Assembly: GCF_004803755.1 (NCBI RefSeq)
Contig: NZ_CP032311.1
Location: forward strand, 4,108,501-4,172,500
Length of the DNA stretch: 64,000 nt
Direction: 5' to 3'
DNA from: Pseudomonas sp. DG56-2
GTDB lineage: Bacteria > Pseudomonadota > Gammaproteobacteria > Pseudomonadales > Pseudomonadaceae
Positions 53,350 through 63,938 of this stretch are shown piece by piece (position 1 is the stretch's first letter; every line of letters starts with the position of its first letter). Under the pieces are notes generated by a model. That model saw nothing but the letters and a program-made list of their open reading frames with translations, had not been told where the DNA came from and did not search any database. The translations under genes were made by a program, and so were the position numbers.

Positions 53350-53688
53350 TCAATCGTCGCGGGTAAGTACTTCCAGCAATTCGATTTCAAACGTCAGGTG
53401 CGAATGCGGCGTTATCGCCCCCATGCTGCGCTCGCCGTAGGCCAAGTGCGACGGCACCTCCAGCTTGCGCTTGCCGCCTACTCTCATGCCCATGAGGCCC
53501 AAATCCCAACCCTTGATTACCCGTCCGGTGCCAATCACACATTGGAACGGTTTGCCGCGATCGTAGGAAGAATCGAATTTGCTGCCGTCCTCCAGCCAAC
53601 CGGTGTACTGGGTGGTAATCAGGGCCCCCTTGACCGCCTCCTTGCCTTCACCCAGTTGGATGTCGGTGATTTGCAACTCGCTGCTCAT
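53350..53688 (-). CDS. FKBP-type peptidyl-prolyl cis-trans isomerase
   Basis: 112 residues, one minimal FKBP domain: ALITTQYTGWLEDGSKFDSSYDRGKPFQCVIGTGRVIKGWDLGLMGMRVGGKRKLEVP (key parts YTGWLEDGSKFDSS, VIKGWDLGLMGMRVGG) and AYGERSMGAITPHSHLTFEIELLEV. It accelerates proline isomerisation in folding; no signal peptide, so cytoplasmic. ATG 53688 is the family start; the longer frame upstream is unsupported. Followed and preceded by same-strand genes 46 bp or more apart. Confidence 0.94.
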   Translation of the reverse strand: MSSELQITDIQLGEGKEAVKGALITTQYTGWLEDGSKFDSSYDRGKPFQCVIGTGRVIKGWDLGLMGMRVGGKRKLEVPSHLAYGERSMGAITPHSHLTFEIELLEVLTRDD

Positions 53689-53734
53689 GCTTGACCTCAT
53701 TGACGCGTGGACGCTGTTTCGTGGCAGCCTTTTC

Positions 53735-54676
53735 TCAAGAATGAACCGGTTTGGCAAGCGTCGCCGGGCTGCCATGCTGGCGCATCGACCAACACACGCC
53801 GCCAATAACCAGGATAATCGCCAGAGCCTCCAGTAGTGTCGGTCCGCTTTGCCGCCAAATAAAGGCATAAAGCAAGGCGAACAAGGTTTCGAAGACGATC
53901 AGTTGGCCACTCAAGGTCAATGGCATGCGCTTGGAGGCCGCGTTCCAAAGCAATGCGGCCAACCACGAACCGAATATTGCGCAACCCAGGCTATACGCCC
54001 AGAACAGCCACCAGCGCTCAGCGGGCACTTCGACCTGCAGTTGCGCAGGCTGCCACAGGGCGAGAATTACCACCAACATCAGACTGAACACCCCCGTCAT
54101 CACCCCACACAATACGGACCACTGGTGGCTGTCAAAATGGCCGCACTGCTTGAGATAGCGGCTGTTATTAACCGCGTACCAGGTCCAACACACGAGTGCC
54201 GCCAGGGCATAGAGGACGCCGACGAATTTGTCGCCTGTCTCCCCCGGTTCAACCGCAAAGGTCTGCAGATTGATACACAGCATGCCGGCCAGAATCAGCA
54301 GTAATGGCCCAACCAGCTGCTTGAGCGCAACGCCGCCGCTGTCATGGCGACCATACAGGGTGATGGTCAGCGGCAGGACACCGACAATCAATGAGGCCGG
54401 TGCCACCCCGAGCCGTTGGATTGCGGCTACCAGGCAAATGAAATACAACACGTTACCGATCAGCGCCAAGCGTCCAAGCATCCACAGGTCGGCGAAAGTC
54501 AGTCGACCCACCGCTTTGCGCATTGGCACCGCCAATACCAGTGTCACCAGACCAAACAGCACAAAACGCGCGCAAGTGAGCAGCACCGGACTAAATTCTG
54601 GCAACCACTGCGGCACCATCAGCACCAGTCCCCACATCGCTCCGGCTATCCCGGCATAGGCCACACCCTGTTTCAC
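53735..54676 (-). CDS. EamA family (DMT) transporter
   Basis: 313 residues from GTG 54676 (VKQGVAYAGIAGAMWGLVLMVPQWLPEF), with AGGAG seven bases upstream. The open frame extends farther but would add a non-family leader. Ten hydrophobic helices, two EamA halves (YFICLVAAIQRLGVAPASLIVGVLPLTITLYG; MPLTLSGQLIVFETLFALLYAFIW). Probable metabolite or amino-acid exporter. It is divergent from a LysR regulator that likely controls it. Confidence 0.87.
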   Translation of the reverse strand: MKQGVAYAGIAGAMWGLVLMVPQWLPEFSPVLLTCARFVLFGLVTLVLAVPMRKAVGRLTFADLWMLGRLALIGNVLYFICLVAAIQRLGVAPASLIVGVLPLTITLYGRHDSGGVALKQLVGPLLLILAGMLCINLQTFAVEPGETGDKFVGVLYALAALVCWTWYAVNNSRYLKQCGHFDSHQWSVLCGVMTGVFSLMLVVILALWQPAQLQVEVPAERWWLFWAYSLGCAIFGSWLAALLWNAASKRMPLTLSGQLIVFETLFALLYAFIWRQSGPTLLEALAIILVIGGVCWSMRQHGSPATLAKPVHS

Positions 54677-54830
54677 TTGCCTGCTCCTGTTCGAATATGA
54701 GCGCAGGCTATCCTTAGGTACACGCCGAAACAAAAGATCATTGGGCATGCAGACATTCCCAGGGGGAATACCTTTAAGCTTCAAGGCTTCGACTCTATGA
54801 TGTAGCCATTCCTCAAGTCGGACCATCAGC

Positions 54831-55724
54831 ATGAGTCGATTCAGTCGTCACCTACCTCCACTGGATACTTTGATAGCCTTTGAAGCCGTGGTGCGCACCG
54901 GCAGTTTTACCCGCGCCGCCGGTGAGCTTTACTTGACCCAAAGCGCTGTCAGCAAGCAGATCAAACTGCTGGAGGAGCATCTTGGCGCAGTCCTGTTCGA
55001 CCGTCGCGCCCGCGGTATCGCCCTGACGTCGGCTGGGGAAGGTTTCAGCGCGATCGTCGAACCGATGCTGGAGAGCCTGCTGAACAATGTGCTGCGCCTT
55101 AAAGCCGGTCACAGCAGCCGCAACGTCAGTGTCATCTGTACGCACGCTGTGGCCCAGTACTGGCTGTTCCCGCTATTGCTGCGTTTCAACGAGCAGCACC
55201 CTGAATTGACTGTGAATATCCATGCCAGTAATGAAATCAGTGAGCGTGATATTGCCGACTACGACTTCGGCATTCTGTATGGCCATGGCCACTGGAGTTC
55301 ACTCAAGGCCGACAAGCTATTCGATGAGGTCATCTACCCGATCGCCAGCGTCAAACGTAGCCTTCCTGACGTCGATTCGCTCGAACAACTGCGAACCCTG
55401 CCGCTCATTCAACTGGATGCCTCAGCCTGGAATTGCCTGGACTGGCAGGACTGGTTCAGCCACCAGGGCCTGCGTTACCAAGCACCTGCAGAGGCGGTGA
55501 CGTTCAATCAGGTCAACCTGGTCTTCGAAGCCGTGTTGCAAGGCATGGGAGTAGGTTTGGGCTGGGAGTTCATGGCGCGTGAGCGAATTGAACAAGGGGC
55601 GATCCGCCAGGTTTCGGCCTTTGTCGTACACACCGGGCAGGCCGACTATCTGGTGCACGACAAACAGGTGTCCCGCTCGGCCGCCGCACAGGTGTTCGCT
55701 GACTGGCTGCTGGCACTCAGTTGA
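54831..55724 (+). CDS. LysR family transcriptional regulator (GcvA-like)
   Basis: 297 residues. N-terminal helix-turn-helix LPPLDTLIAFEAVVRTGSFTRAAGELYLTQSAVSKQIKLLEEHLG and a periplasmic-binding-type effector domain (VSVICTHAVAQYWLFPLLLRF; FNQVNLVFEAVLQGMGVGLGWEFM). The pattern resembles GcvA-type regulators. Divergent from the EamA transporter, its likely target. Its last 8 bp overlap the convergent GFA gene. Confidence 0.92.
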   Translation: MSRFSRHLPPLDTLIAFEAVVRTGSFTRAAGELYLTQSAVSKQIKLLEEHLGAVLFDRRARGIALTSAGEGFSAIVEPMLESLLNNVLRLKAGHSSRNVSVICTHAVAQYWLFPLLLRFNEQHPELTVNIHASNEISERDIADYDFGILYGHGHWSSLKADKLFDEVIYPIASVKRSLPDVDSLEQLRTLPLIQLDASAWNCLDWQDWFSHQGLRYQAPAEAVTFNQVNLVFEAVLQGMGVGLGWEFMARERIEQGAIRQVSAFVVHTGQADYLVHDKQVSRSAAAQVFADWLLALS

Positions 55725-56124
55725 ACAGTGCCTCTACTTCGGCGCGGGTCATGGTCGGTGTGTCGTTGGCGAAGCAGTAATAGTTCGGCTTCTCATCGAT
55801 GTACACCTGCAAGTCAAAGACCCAATCAGTGCCACCTTGCAGAACACCGACCGAGACAGAATCGAACTGGCCGTTTTTCAGTCGATACAAAAGATGTGTG
55901 CCGCACCGGCCACAGAAGCAGCGCTCTGCCCATTCGGAAGAGTCATAGACCACCGGCTGACCGGCAGTGAACGTTACCGGCTGCGAACAGTGCACGGAAA
56001 ACAACGGCCCACCTCCCCACGTGCGGCACATGCTGCAATGGCAAGTACTGACGCTGGCCTTCTCCAGGTTGGCACTCAGTTTGACTGCGCCACACAGACA
56101 ACTGCCGTTTTTTATCAGGGACAT
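55717..56124 (-). CDS. GFA family (Mss4-like fold) zinc protein
   Basis: 135 residues. Zinc-binding cysteines in GSCLCGAVKL, STCHCSMCRTWGGG and CFCGRCGTHL, the full GFA (glutathione-dependent formaldehyde-activating) signature. Most such proteins are of unknown function rather than true formaldehyde enzymes. ATG 56124 chosen because it directly precedes the family N-terminus (MSLIKNGSCLCGA) with AAGGA nine bases upstream. Confidence 0.9.
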   Translation of the reverse strand: MSLIKNGSCLCGAVKLSANLEKASVSTCHCSMCRTWGGGPLFSVHCSQPVTFTAGQPVVYDSSEWAERCFCGRCGTHLLYRLKNGQFDSVSVGVLQGGTDWVFDLQVYIDEKPNYYCFANDTPTMTRAEVEALFN

Positions 56125-56212
56125 GGTCAAGGTTCCTTGCAGAGGTGAGTTGGACCTGAAGTCTAGCAGCAGCACAGCCCAGCCTCTTCCTGCTCGAAAG
56201 CGCCCGAACGAA

Positions 56213-57151
56213 TCACATGGGCACTGGCGTCAACACCGTTTCTCCAGCAAAGAATGCATTCAGGTTGCGCAGCACCAACGCTACCGTGTCACGCGCAGCT
56301 TCCGGGGATTGACCCGCAACATGAGGGGTCAGCACAGTGTTGCCCAGTGCTTTCAGTGCCTCTGGCACATCGGGTTCGTCATCGAAAACGTCCAACCCCG
56401 CACCGGCAATAATGCCTTGCTGCAAGGCCTGCACCAGGGCATTGGAATCGACCACACTGGCGCGAGCGATATTGAGCAGATAGCCCTCGCGGCCCAATGC
56501 AGCGAGCACCTGAGCATCCACCAGGTGCTCAGTGCCCGCTCCGCCCGGCGTTGCCACCACCAGGATATCCACGGCTTGCGCCAGCCTCAGCGGACTGTCG
56601 TAAAAGCTGTAGGGCGCAGTCTCACGCGGGCGGCGGTTGTGATAGCTGACAGTCATGTCAAAGCCTAGCGCCGCACGCTTGGCAATGGCCAAACCCACCG
56701 CGCCAAGACCGATAATGCCCATACGCTTGCCCGATACCGAAGGACTGATCACCCGATTCCATTCGCCTCGTCGGGTACTGGCATCCGCGCGAGGAATGTC
56801 TCGCAGCAGCGCAAGCAGCATGGCCATGGCATGGTCGGCCACTGCCGTGGCGTTGGCGCCCGCACCATTGGTAACGGTAATGCCACGGGCTGCGGCAGCG
56901 GCAAGATCCACCTGTTCATAGCCGGCACCGATCACGCAGATGATTTGCAGCCCCGACAACGCGCCGATTTCCGCGGCGGTCAGCCCCAATGGACCACGGG
57001 TCAGTACCGCGTCGATTTCGTCGGCATGACGGATAACAGCTTCGGCACGCGACAGGGGGGTCTGGGCTCGAATCAGACGATACCCTGCCTGCTCCAGCAA
57101 CGGCAGGTAATCGTCAACGGTTTCTACCAGTACCAGGACTGTCTTACTCAT
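56213..57151 (-). CDS. D-2-hydroxyacid dehydrogenase (glyoxylate/hydroxypyruvate reductase-like)
   Basis: 312 residues. NAD(P)-binding loop GIIGLGAVGLAIAKRAALG near residue 143 (GxGxxG), catalytic Arg in NIARASVVDSN, Glu in DVFDDEPDVPEAL and His in LTPHVAGQSPEA. Likely reduces glyoxylate, hydroxypyruvate or a similar 2-oxoacid. ATG 57151 has GGAGGGTGGC just before it. It is not linked by operon to the gcl genes. Confidence 0.9.
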   Translation of the reverse strand: MSKTVLVLVETVDDYLPLLEQAGYRLIRAQTPLSRAEAVIRHADEIDAVLTRGPLGLTAAEIGALSGLQIICVIGAGYEQVDLAAAAARGITVTNGAGANATAVADHAMAMLLALLRDIPRADASTRRGEWNRVISPSVSGKRMGIIGLGAVGLAIAKRAALGFDMTVSYHNRRPRETAPYSFYDSPLRLAQAVDILVVATPGGAGTEHLVDAQVLAALGREGYLLNIARASVVDSNALVQALQQGIIAGAGLDVFDDEPDVPEALKALGNTVLTPHVAGQSPEAARDTVALVLRNLNAFFAGETVLTPVPM

Positions 57152-57196
57152 GCCACCCTCCGGATCAATGCGAAGGGGCATTATGCGGGCTTGTGC

Positions 57197-57613
57197 TTAC
57201 TGGGCGAAAGCCCGTCCCAAACCACCCGGAACACCACTGCTGTCGGTTTCCTGCCAAGGGCCGTTGAGGTTGGTCGACCAGCTCCAGCCGTTGTTCCAGC
57301 GATAATAGGTGCGCTGGCGGTAGAACGTGTTGGTCTGGCCTTCAAGCACGTAGACGCCCATGCGCGGATCCCAGTGGCTGGCACCACCTGGGGGTGGCGC
57401 AAAGCTTGCCGAGGTTCGCGGCATGGGCTTGGGCGCCGGGGTAACGACCGGTGGTTTGCTCGGCACCGTGCTTGGGCGCGGAGTTGGTTGGGTACCTGGT
57501 CCCGACGGCAACCGCTCGATCGGCGGTGTCGTCGGCTCCGAGGGCTGATGAACAGTACACGCACTCAGGCCTACGGCCAGTGAAATAAGGGCAAGGCGAG
57601 CGATACTGTTCAT
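57197..57613 (-). CDS. Proline-rich lipoprotein of unknown function
   Basis: 138 residues. Signal peptide MNSIARLALISLAVGLSAC with a lipobox (LSAC, Cys19), a Pro/Thr-rich segment to about residue 75, and a C-terminal tail with YRQRTYYRWNNGWSWS and PWQETDSSGVPGG. I know no family; the tail is aromatic-rich and might bind the envelope. It lies 10 bp past the ccmI stop on the same strand, so it could be co-transcribed with the ccm operon. Confidence 0.65.
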   Translation of the reverse strand: MNSIARLALISLAVGLSACTVHQPSEPTTPPIERLPSGPGTQPTPRPSTVPSKPPVVTPAPKPMPRTSASFAPPPGGASHWDPRMGVYVLEGQTNTFYRQRTYYRWNNGWSWSTNLNGPWQETDSSGVPGGLGRAFAQ

Positions 57614-57623
57614 AGTGGTTCTC

Positions 57624-58841
57624 TTACTGGTCCGGGCTGTCGATGGTCAGGTGCTGCGCCGCGGTAGTGCTGCTGGCCAGCGGGCTGCTTTGACCGATCC
57701 ATTCACCCTGGGTCGGCTGGCCAGCGCGAGATACGCGCGCAACCAGTTGGACTTCAGGGAAGCTCGACAGTTTCATGCTCGGCATCATTGCGTCACTGTC
57801 ACCCAGTTCCACCTCGATGGGCAGTTGGGCAACGGTCACACGCTTGGCCGCCAGTGGCATGGGTGGGCCGGAGCTGGCGCGGGCAAAGATAAACACCGTA
57901 TCGTCAGGCTTGACCTTGTCCTTTAGCGCAGCGGCAAGCTCCACACGCACCTTGAGCCGGGCCCCAGTAGACGCTACTGCCGGAGTCGTTGCCGGTGCTT
58001 GGGCAACTTTGCCTTCACCCGCCTTGAGCTTGTCCTGGGCGCGTTCTATACCGCCTTGCAAGGCGGCACGTGATGCATCGCCTTCGGGCAACTGCGCCAG
58101 CAACCGGTTCCAGTAATCGATAGCCTGCTGGAAGTGCTCACTCTCGAATGCTGCGATACCGAGCAGGCCAAGGCTGGTGACCTCGTTTGGATCGGCCTTC
58201 AGTGCCTCATCGGTAAGCGCTTGCAGTTGCTCGTTCCACTGTTTGCCGTTGGCGAAGTACAACGCCTGGGCCCACTGCCCGAGCAACTCCGGCTGGCGAC
58301 CTGCAAGGTTGGCAGCACGCTCGAAGACTTTCGCGGCATCGGCGGGACGCTCCTGGGCCATATAGGCACGACCGAGGAAGTACAGACCTTCAGCCGAATC
58401 GGGTTGCATCTCGACCGCCCGCTCAAGACGTGCGGTGATTTCTTCCATCGACTGCGGCGCTTTGGCAAATTGCTGGGTCAGTTCGACCTGCTCGCTGGCG
58501 CCAAAATGCAGGTACAGGCCCAGGCCCATCAAGGGCACCAGCACTGCGGCCAGCAAGGGCAGCGGTTTGCCTAACCGCCCAAGACGCTGAGGCTCGGCAT
58601 TTTCGGTATCGCTCAACAGCTCCCGAGCAGCTTCGTCGCGCCCTTTGGCCAACTGTGCGTCATCAAGCACGCCGGCGGCCTGTTGCGCGGTCAGTTCAGC
58701 GACCCGCTCCTGGTACAGCGCAACGTTGAGTGCGGTGCGGTCTTCTTCCAGTTGCGCACGACGGCCACGCAACACCGGGATCAGCAAAAAGCTCAGGGCC
58801 ACCAGCAACAGCAGGCCTGCAGCAAGCCAGAAATCAGTCAT
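57624..58841 (-). CDS. ccmI: Cytochrome c-type biogenesis protein CcmI
   Basis: 405 residues. Two membrane helices at residues about 4-24 and 95-113 and a periplasmic TPR domain ([31 protein letters not shown]) with a C-terminal beta domain. CcmI binds apocytochrome c and presents it to CcmFH. ATG 58841 overlaps the 3' end of ccmH by 8 bp; the longer frame upstream is a ccmH overlap artefact. Last gene of the ccm operon here. Confidence 0.93.
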   Translation of the reverse strand: MTDFWLAAGLLLLVALSFLLIPVLRGRRAQLEEDRTALNVALYQERVAELTAQQAAGVLDDAQLAKGRDEAARELLSDTENAEPQRLGRLGKPLPLLAAVLVPLMGLGLYLHFGASEQVELTQQFAKAPQSMEEITARLERAVEMQPDSAEGLYFLGRAYMAQERPADAAKVFERAANLAGRQPELLGQWAQALYFANGKQWNEQLQALTDEALKADPNEVTSLGLLGIAAFESEHFQQAIDYWNRLLAQLPEGDASRAALQGGIERAQDKLKAGEGKVAQAPATTPAVASTGARLKVRVELAAALKDKVKPDDTVFIFARASSGPPMPLAAKRVTVAQLPIEVELGDSDAMMPSMKLSSFPEVQLVARVSRAGQPTQGEWIGQSSPLASSTTAAQHLTIDSPDQ

Positions 58842-59310
58842 GGGTCTGTTCTTTGTCCAGCAATTTGGCGAGGCGCTCACGCTCCTCGGGGGAAAGGTCG
58901 ACAGGGCCACCAGCGCTCTGCGCCCGACGCTTGCGCACGATCAGTGCCAGCAAACCAAAGCCGCCAATCAGCAATACGCCGGGGCCAAACCAGAGCAGCC
59001 AGGTACGCGCGGTCAACTCGGGCTTGTAGCGTACGAAATCACCATAGCGATCGACCATGAAGTCGATGATCTGCTGATTGCTCTTGCCCTCGCCCAGCAT
59101 GCGGAAAATCTCCCGGCGCAAGTCGGCGGCAATCGGTGCATTGGAGTCAGCGATGTCCTGGTTCTGACACTTGGGGCAACGTAACTCCTTGGTCAGGTCG
59201 TGATAACGCGCGCGCTCGGCATCATCGGCGAACTGATAGGTGTCGATGGCAGCCTGGGTCACTCCAGCCAGGCTCAGGCCCAGCACTGCTGTGGCTAGCC
59301 AGCGCTTCAT
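58834..59310 (-). CDS. ccmH: Cytochrome c-type biogenesis protein CcmH
   Basis: 158 residues: signal peptide, then [17 protein letters not shown] (LRCxxC thiol-disulfide motif) near residues 43-59, [14 protein letters not shown], and one C-terminal membrane helix. It reduces apocytochrome cysteines with CcmG. This is the short CcmH with the TPR part encoded separately as ccmI. Start overlaps ccmG by 4 bp. Confidence 0.95.
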   Translation of the reverse strand: MKRWLATAVLGLSLAGVTQAAIDTYQFADDAERARYHDLTKELRCPKCQNQDIADSNAPIAADLRREIFRMLGEGKSNQQIIDFMVDRYGDFVRYKPELTARTWLLWFGPGVLLIGGFGLLALIVRKRRAQSAGGPVDLSPEERERLAKLLDKEQTHD

Positions 59311-59843
59311 GGTTTGGCCTCATCGACCAGGCCCTGGTACATAGGCGCCAGTTGCTCGCGCCAGACCGTCGCGTCGACAACACCGACGTGTTTGTAACGG
59401 ATGATGCCCTTGGCGTCGATCAGAAAGGTTTCCGGCGCACCGTACACGCCCAGGTTCAAGCCCAGCGAACCTTGATCATCCTCGATATTGAGCTGATAAG
59501 GGTTGTGGAACTCGGCCAGCCACTTGATCGCAGCGGCATTGTCGTCCTTGTAGTTGACCCCATGGATCACCACGCCCTGCTCGGCCAGTTTATTCAGGTA
59601 CGGATGCTCGACCTTGCACGATGGGCACCAGGTAGCCCAGACGTTGACCAGTGCCGGCTTGCCGATCAGGTCTGCCTGGGTAAGCGCCTTACCGTCCTGC
59701 ACTGACTTGAGCGCAAAGGCCGGGAATGGCTTGCCGATCATTGCCGATGGCAGCTCGGTGGGGTCGAGGAACAAGCCCCGGTAGAGGAACACCGCCACCA
59801 GCAGAAACACTGCCAGCGGCAGCACCATGATCCAACGCTTCAT
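59307..59843 (-). CDS. ccmG: Thiol:disulfide interchange protein CcmG/DsbE
   Basis: 178 residues. One N-terminal membrane anchor (residues 4-25) and a periplasmic thioredoxin-like domain with WATWCPSCKVEHPYL (active CPSC) and GVYGAPETFLID (cis-proline loop). It keeps apocytochrome cysteines reduced. Translation overlaps ccmF upstream and ccmH downstream by ATGA-type 4-bp junctions. Confidence 0.96.
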   Translation of the reverse strand: MKRWIMVLPLAVFLLVAVFLYRGLFLDPTELPSAMIGKPFPAFALKSVQDGKALTQADLIGKPALVNVWATWCPSCKVEHPYLNKLAEQGVVIHGVNYKDDNAAAIKWLAEFHNPYQLNIEDDQGSLGLNLGVYGAPETFLIDAKGIIRYKHVGVVDATVWREQLAPMYQGLVDEAKP

Positions 59844-61828
59844 GCAGTTGCTCCAGACATGCCCAGTACTTCACGTACGCGGGCTTTGACCTTGACTCGA
59901 TAACGTCCGTCCATGGCCGCCAGCAGGCCACCGAGGCCGGTCAGCAGACCGCCCAGCCAGATCCAGCGCACGAATGGCTTGACGTGTACACGCACCGCCC
60001 ACGCACCGTTGTCCAGCGGCTCGCCAAGGGCCACATAAAGGTCACGAGTGAAGCCGGCGTCGATGCCCGCTTCAGTCATCATCGATTGCTGCACGGTATA
60101 CAGGCGTTTTTCCGGATGCAGCACGCTGATCTCGCGGCCATCCTCGATCACCCGCACGGTGCCCTTGTCGGAGGTGAAGTTCGGCCCTTCAAAGTGCTTG
60201 GCGCCCTCGAAGACGAACTGATAACCCGCCAACTCAACCGACTCGCCCGGCGCCAGGCGCAGGTCGCGCTCGGCACTGTTGTTGCTCGACAACACCACAC
60301 CCAGCGCACAAACCGCCAGGCCCAGATGCGCAACGTGCATGCCCCAATAGCTGCGATTGAGACCCCGCAGTCCCTTGAACAACCCTTTGTGACGGGTCTT
60401 GTCGAGGATGTCCCGAGCACCTGCGAGCACGATCCACGCCGCCAGGGCGAAGGTGGTCAGTACTTGCCAATCAAAGTCATCGACCAGCAGGCCACCAACC
60501 GGCGCCAGTACGGCGCTGCCAATCAGCACGGGGGTCAGCATGCCCAGCAGCCATTTGCTCGGGGTGTCTTTCCAGCGCACCAGCACACCGATTGCCATGA
60601 CCACCATGAGCAACGCCATGAGCGGAATGAACAACGCATCGAAGTACGGCGGGCCGACGGAGAGCTTGGCGCCGGTGAGCGCATCAAGAATCAACGGATA
60701 CAGCGTGCCAAGCAGAATCATCGACGCCGCGACAACCAACACAATGTTGTTGGCCAGCAGCAATGTTTCTCGCGACCACAAGGCAAAGCCAACCTGGCTC
60801 TTGACCACCGGCGCGCGCATGGCGAACAGCGTCAGCGAACCGCCGACGACAAACAGCAGGAAGATCAAGATGAACACGCCGCGCTCCGGGTCGGAGGCGA
60901 AAGCATGCACCGAGGTCAGAACACCGGAACGAACCAGGAAGGTGCCAAGCAGGCTCAACGAGAACGCCGCGATGGCCAGCAACACAGTCCAGCTTTTGAA
61001 CACCCCACGCTTTTCAGTGACGGCCAGGGAATGAATCAGTGCCGTGCCCACCAGCCAGGGCATGAACGAGGCGTTTTCCACCGGGTCCCAGAACCACCAG
61101 CCGCCCCAGCCCAGCTCGTAATAGGCCCACCACGAGCCCAGGGTGATACCAATACCCAGGAAGGCCCAGGCGACCAGCGTCCACGGTCGTGACCAGCGGG
61201 CCCAGGCGGCGTCCAGACGGCCGCCGAGCAAGGCGGCGATGGCAAAGGCGAAGGCGACTGAGAAACCTACATAGCCCATGTACAGCATCGGCGGGTGAAC
61301 GATCAGGCCAATGTCCTGCAGCAGTGGGTTGAGGTCGGCACCGTCTGTCGGCACCTGCGGCAGCAGGCGCTGAAACGGGTTGGAGGTGACAATCAGAAAC
61401 GACAGGAAGCCGACGCTGATCATGCCCATTACCGCCAGCACCCGTGCCAGCATGACCTGTGGCAACTGCCGGGAAAAGATCGACACGGCGAACGTCCAGC
61501 CACCGAGGATCATTGCCCAGAGCAGCAGCGAACCTTCATGAGCCCCCCATACCGCGCTGAACTTGAAATACCACGGCAAGGCGCTGTTGGAGTTATTGGC
61601 AACATAGGCAACCGAGAAGTTGTCGGTCATGAACGCATGAGTCAAACAGCCAAAGGCAAACGCCAGGAAAGCGAATTGCCCCCAGGCCGCCGGCCGTCCC
61701 AGGCTCATCCACAAGCTGTCGCCACGCCAGGCGCCGAGCAGCGGCACGGTGGCTTGCACACACGCAAAGCAGATGGCCAGAATCATCGCCAGTTGGCCGA
61801 GTTCGGGAATGATCAGCGCCGCGTTCAT
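59840..61828 (-). CDS. ccmF: Heme lyase CcmF
   Basis: 662 residues, about 15 membrane helices. The tryptophan-rich WWD motif is [19 protein letters not shown] near residue 235. The histidine-bearing loop [16 protein letters not shown] and C-terminal periplasmic domain ([30 protein letters not shown]) are typical. It ligates heme from holo-CcmE to apocytochrome c. ATG 61828 overlaps the ccmE stop by 4 bp. Confidence 0.97.
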   Translation of the reverse strand: MNAALIIPELGQLAMILAICFACVQATVPLLGAWRGDSLWMSLGRPAAWGQFAFLAFAFGCLTHAFMTDNFSVAYVANNSNSALPWYFKFSAVWGAHEGSLLLWAMILGGWTFAVSIFSRQLPQVMLARVLAVMGMISVGFLSFLIVTSNPFQRLLPQVPTDGADLNPLLQDIGLIVHPPMLYMGYVGFSVAFAFAIAALLGGRLDAAWARWSRPWTLVAWAFLGIGITLGSWWAYYELGWGGWWFWDPVENASFMPWLVGTALIHSLAVTEKRGVFKSWTVLLAIAAFSLSLLGTFLVRSGVLTSVHAFASDPERGVFILIFLLFVVGGSLTLFAMRAPVVKSQVGFALWSRETLLLANNIVLVVAASMILLGTLYPLILDALTGAKLSVGPPYFDALFIPLMALLMVVMAIGVLVRWKDTPSKWLLGMLTPVLIGSAVLAPVGGLLVDDFDWQVLTTFALAAWIVLAGARDILDKTRHKGLFKGLRGLNRSYWGMHVAHLGLAVCALGVVLSSNNSAERDLRLAPGESVELAGYQFVFEGAKHFEGPNFTSDKGTVRVIEDGREISVLHPEKRLYTVQQSMMTEAGIDAGFTRDLYVALGEPLDNGAWAVRVHVKPFVRWIWLGGLLTGLGGLLAAMDGRYRVKVKARVREVLGMSGATA

Positions 61829-62280
61829 GGTTTGGCTCCGGCATCGTTGGCAACCTGGCCGCTTTCCTGCAGCGCCTTGGTCACTTCCGGTGGCATGTAC
61901 TTTTCATCGTGCTTGGCCAGCACTTCGTCGGCCACCACTACGCCTTCGGCATTGAGTTTGCCCAAGGCAACAATGCCCTGCCCTTCACGGAACAAGTCCG
62001 GAAGAATGCCGCGGTAGGTAATCGGTACCGACTTGCTGAAGTCGGTCACTACAAAGCGTACGTCGAGCGAGTCGCCCGAACGTTGCAGCGAGCCTTTCTC
62101 GACCATACCGCCCGCCCGAATGCGGGTATCGAGCGGCGCCTCGCCATTGGCGATCTGGGTCGGGGTGTAGAACAGGTTGATGTTCTGCTGCAGGGCGCTC
62201 AAGGCCAGGCCTACAGCGATGCCTACCCCGGCCAGCAGGCCGAGGATGATGAACAGGCGCTTCTTGCGTTGCGGATTCAC
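61825..62280 (-). CDS. ccmE: Heme chaperone CcmE
   Basis: 151 residues: one membrane anchor ([19 protein letters not shown]), an OB-fold periplasmic domain, and [13 protein letters not shown] where HxxxY carries the histidine that binds heme covalently. The GTG at 62280 ([10 protein letters not shown]) overlaps the ccmD stop by 3 bp, matching the family N-terminus; the longer frame is not supported. Confidence 0.96.
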   Translation of the reverse strand: MNPQRKKRLFIILGLLAGVGIAVGLALSALQQNINLFYTPTQIANGEAPLDTRIRAGGMVEKGSLQRSGDSLDVRFVVTDFSKSVPITYRGILPDLFREGQGIVALGKLNAEGVVVADEVLAKHDEKYMPPEVTKALQESGQVANDAGAKP

Positions 62281-62453
62281 TGTTTGTTCTCCCGGCGCAA
62301 GCGACGCGCCTCTTCTTGCAGGTAACGGCGCCGGGCCTGCAAAGGCATGGCAACGTTCAAGGCCAGTACCAGCAGGCAAATGCCGTAGGCCGACCAGACG
62401 TACAGGCCGTGATGGCCCATGGCGAGAAAATCACTGAAAGAGGCAAAACTCAT
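62277..62453 (-). CDS. ccmD: Heme exporter protein CcmD
   Basis: 58 residues: [28 protein letters not shown] with the FxxMGxxxxYVW motif, one membrane helix and a charged tail ([18 protein letters not shown]). It helps release holo-CcmE from the CcmABC complex. Overlaps ccmC (ATG 62453 versus ccmC stop 62450-62452) and ccmE. Confidence 0.93.
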   Translation of the reverse strand: MSFASFSDFLAMGHHGLYVWSAYGICLLVLALNVAMPLQARRRYLQEEARRLRRENKQ

Positions 62454-63226
62454 CGTGCCATCTCCCGACCCAGGCTGTTCAATACCTCCTCCCTGACCCA
62501 ACTGGTGCGCGCCTCGCGCTTGAGTACTTCAAGGCGCATGCGCAGCAACAGCACCGCGCCAAAGAAACAGTAGAAACCCACCACCGTCAGCAACAATGGC
62601 AGCCACATCTCGGCTGGCATGGCCGGTTTCTCGGTAAGGGTGAAGGTGGCCCCCTGGTGCAAGGTGTTCCACCACTCCACCGAGTACTTGATGATCGGGA
62701 TATTGATCACCCCGACAATCGCCAAGACCGCACAGGCCTTGGCCGCGCTTTCACGATTGGTGATGGCATGCCCCAGGGCGATGAGACCGAAGTACAGGAA
62801 CAGCAAAATCAGCATAGAGGTCAGTCGGGCATCCCAAACCCACCAACTGCCCCAGGTCGGCTTGCCCCAGATGGCACCGGTAACCAGCGCCACCGCAGTC
62901 ATCCAAGCGCCAATCGGCGCTGCACACTGCAAGGCAACGTCGGCAATCTTCATCTTCCATACCAGCCCGACCACACCGGCCACCGCAAGCATCACGTAGC
63001 AGGACTGCGCCAGCATGGCAGCCGGTACGTGAATGTAGATGATGCGAAAGCTGTTGCCCTGCTGATAATCCTGAGGGGCAAAAGCCAATCCCCAGATGGC
63101 GCCAATGCCGATCAACAGGATCGCGGCGACCGCCAGCCAGGGCAGCATGCGGCCGCTGATGGAATAGAACCACTTGGGCGAACCCAGTTTATGAAACCAC
63201 GTCCAGCTGATTACGCTGCTTTTCAT
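62450..63226 (-). CDS. ccmC: Heme exporter protein CcmC
   Basis: 258 residues, six membrane helices with the WWD-type motif [17 protein letters not shown] near residue 130 and heme-ligand histidines in [13 protein letters not shown] and [10 protein letters not shown]. It loads heme on CcmE. ATG 63226 preferred; the adjoining GTG 63229 has no better ribosome site. Confidence 0.96.
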   Translation of the reverse strand: MKSSVISWTWFHKLGSPKWFYSISGRMLPWLAVAAILLIGIGAIWGLAFAPQDYQQGNSFRIIYIHVPAAMLAQSCYVMLAVAGVVGLVWKMKIADVALQCAAPIGAWMTAVALVTGAIWGKPTWGSWWVWDARLTSMLILLFLYFGLIALGHAITNRESAAKACAVLAIVGVINIPIIKYSVEWWNTLHQGATFTLTEKPAMPAEMWLPLLLTVVGFYCFFGAVLLLRMRLEVLKREARTSWVREEVLNSLGREMAR

Positions 63227-63269
63227 CACGGTACATCCAGGGTCTTTGCTGGGCGGGGCCCAGACCTCA

Positions 63270-63938
63270 TTATTCGCCGACGCTGATCTTCAGGCCAGCG
63301 GCTATTGCAAAGGGTGCCAGAGTTACTGCCAAGGCGGTCAGGCTGCCAAGCCAGAGCAGATAACCGGTCGCCGGCATAGCTTGCAGTGCCGCCTGCAAAG
63401 CGCCACTGCCCAGGATCAATACCGGGATGTATAGCGGCAAAATCAGCAGCGCCAGGAGCAAACCGCCACGTTTCAAACCGACTGTCAGGGCCGCACCTAC
63501 AGCGCCCAACAGGCTCAGCACCGGAGTACCGAGCAACAACGATGCCAACAGGACCGGCAGGCACGCCGAAGGCAAACCTAGCATCAGCGCCAGCAAGGGT
63601 GCCAACAATACCAGTGCCAGCCCGGAAAAGGCCCAGTGTGCCAGTACTTTCGCCAGTACCAGAAGAGGGAGGGGGTGCGACGAAAGGACCCACTGCTCCA
63701 GTGATCCATCCTCGAAATCACTGCGAAAAAGCCCGTCCAGCGAGAGTAAAACCGACAAAAGTGCCGCTACCCAGACCAGTCCTGGAGACAAGGTTTGCAA
63801 CAATTGAGTCTCAGGACCGACCGCCAATGGAAACAATGCGACAACAATTGAGAAAAATACCAAGGGGTTGGCAAGTTCTGCCGGACGCCGGAACAACAGT
63901 CGCGCTTCACGGCGCAACAACAAGACGAAGACACTCAT
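63270..63938 (-). CDS. ccmB: Heme exporter protein CcmB
   Basis: 222 residues with six membrane helices; [29 protein letters not shown] opening, [27 protein letters not shown] and [22 protein letters not shown] are CcmB signatures. Membrane partner of the CcmA ATPase in the CcmABC transporter. ATG 63938 overlaps the end of ccmA by 4 bp; 43 bp separate it from ccmC. Confidence 0.96.
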   Translation of the reverse strand: MSVFVLLLRREARLLFRRPAELANPLVFFSIVVALFPLAVGPETQLLQTLSPGLVWVAALLSVLLSLDGLFRSDFEDGSLEQWVLSSHPLPLLVLAKVLAHWAFSGLALVLLAPLLALMLGLPSACLPVLLASLLLGTPVLSLLGAVGAALTVGLKRGGLLLALLILPLYIPVLILGSGALQAALQAMPATGYLLWLGSLTALAVTLAPFAIAAGLKISVGE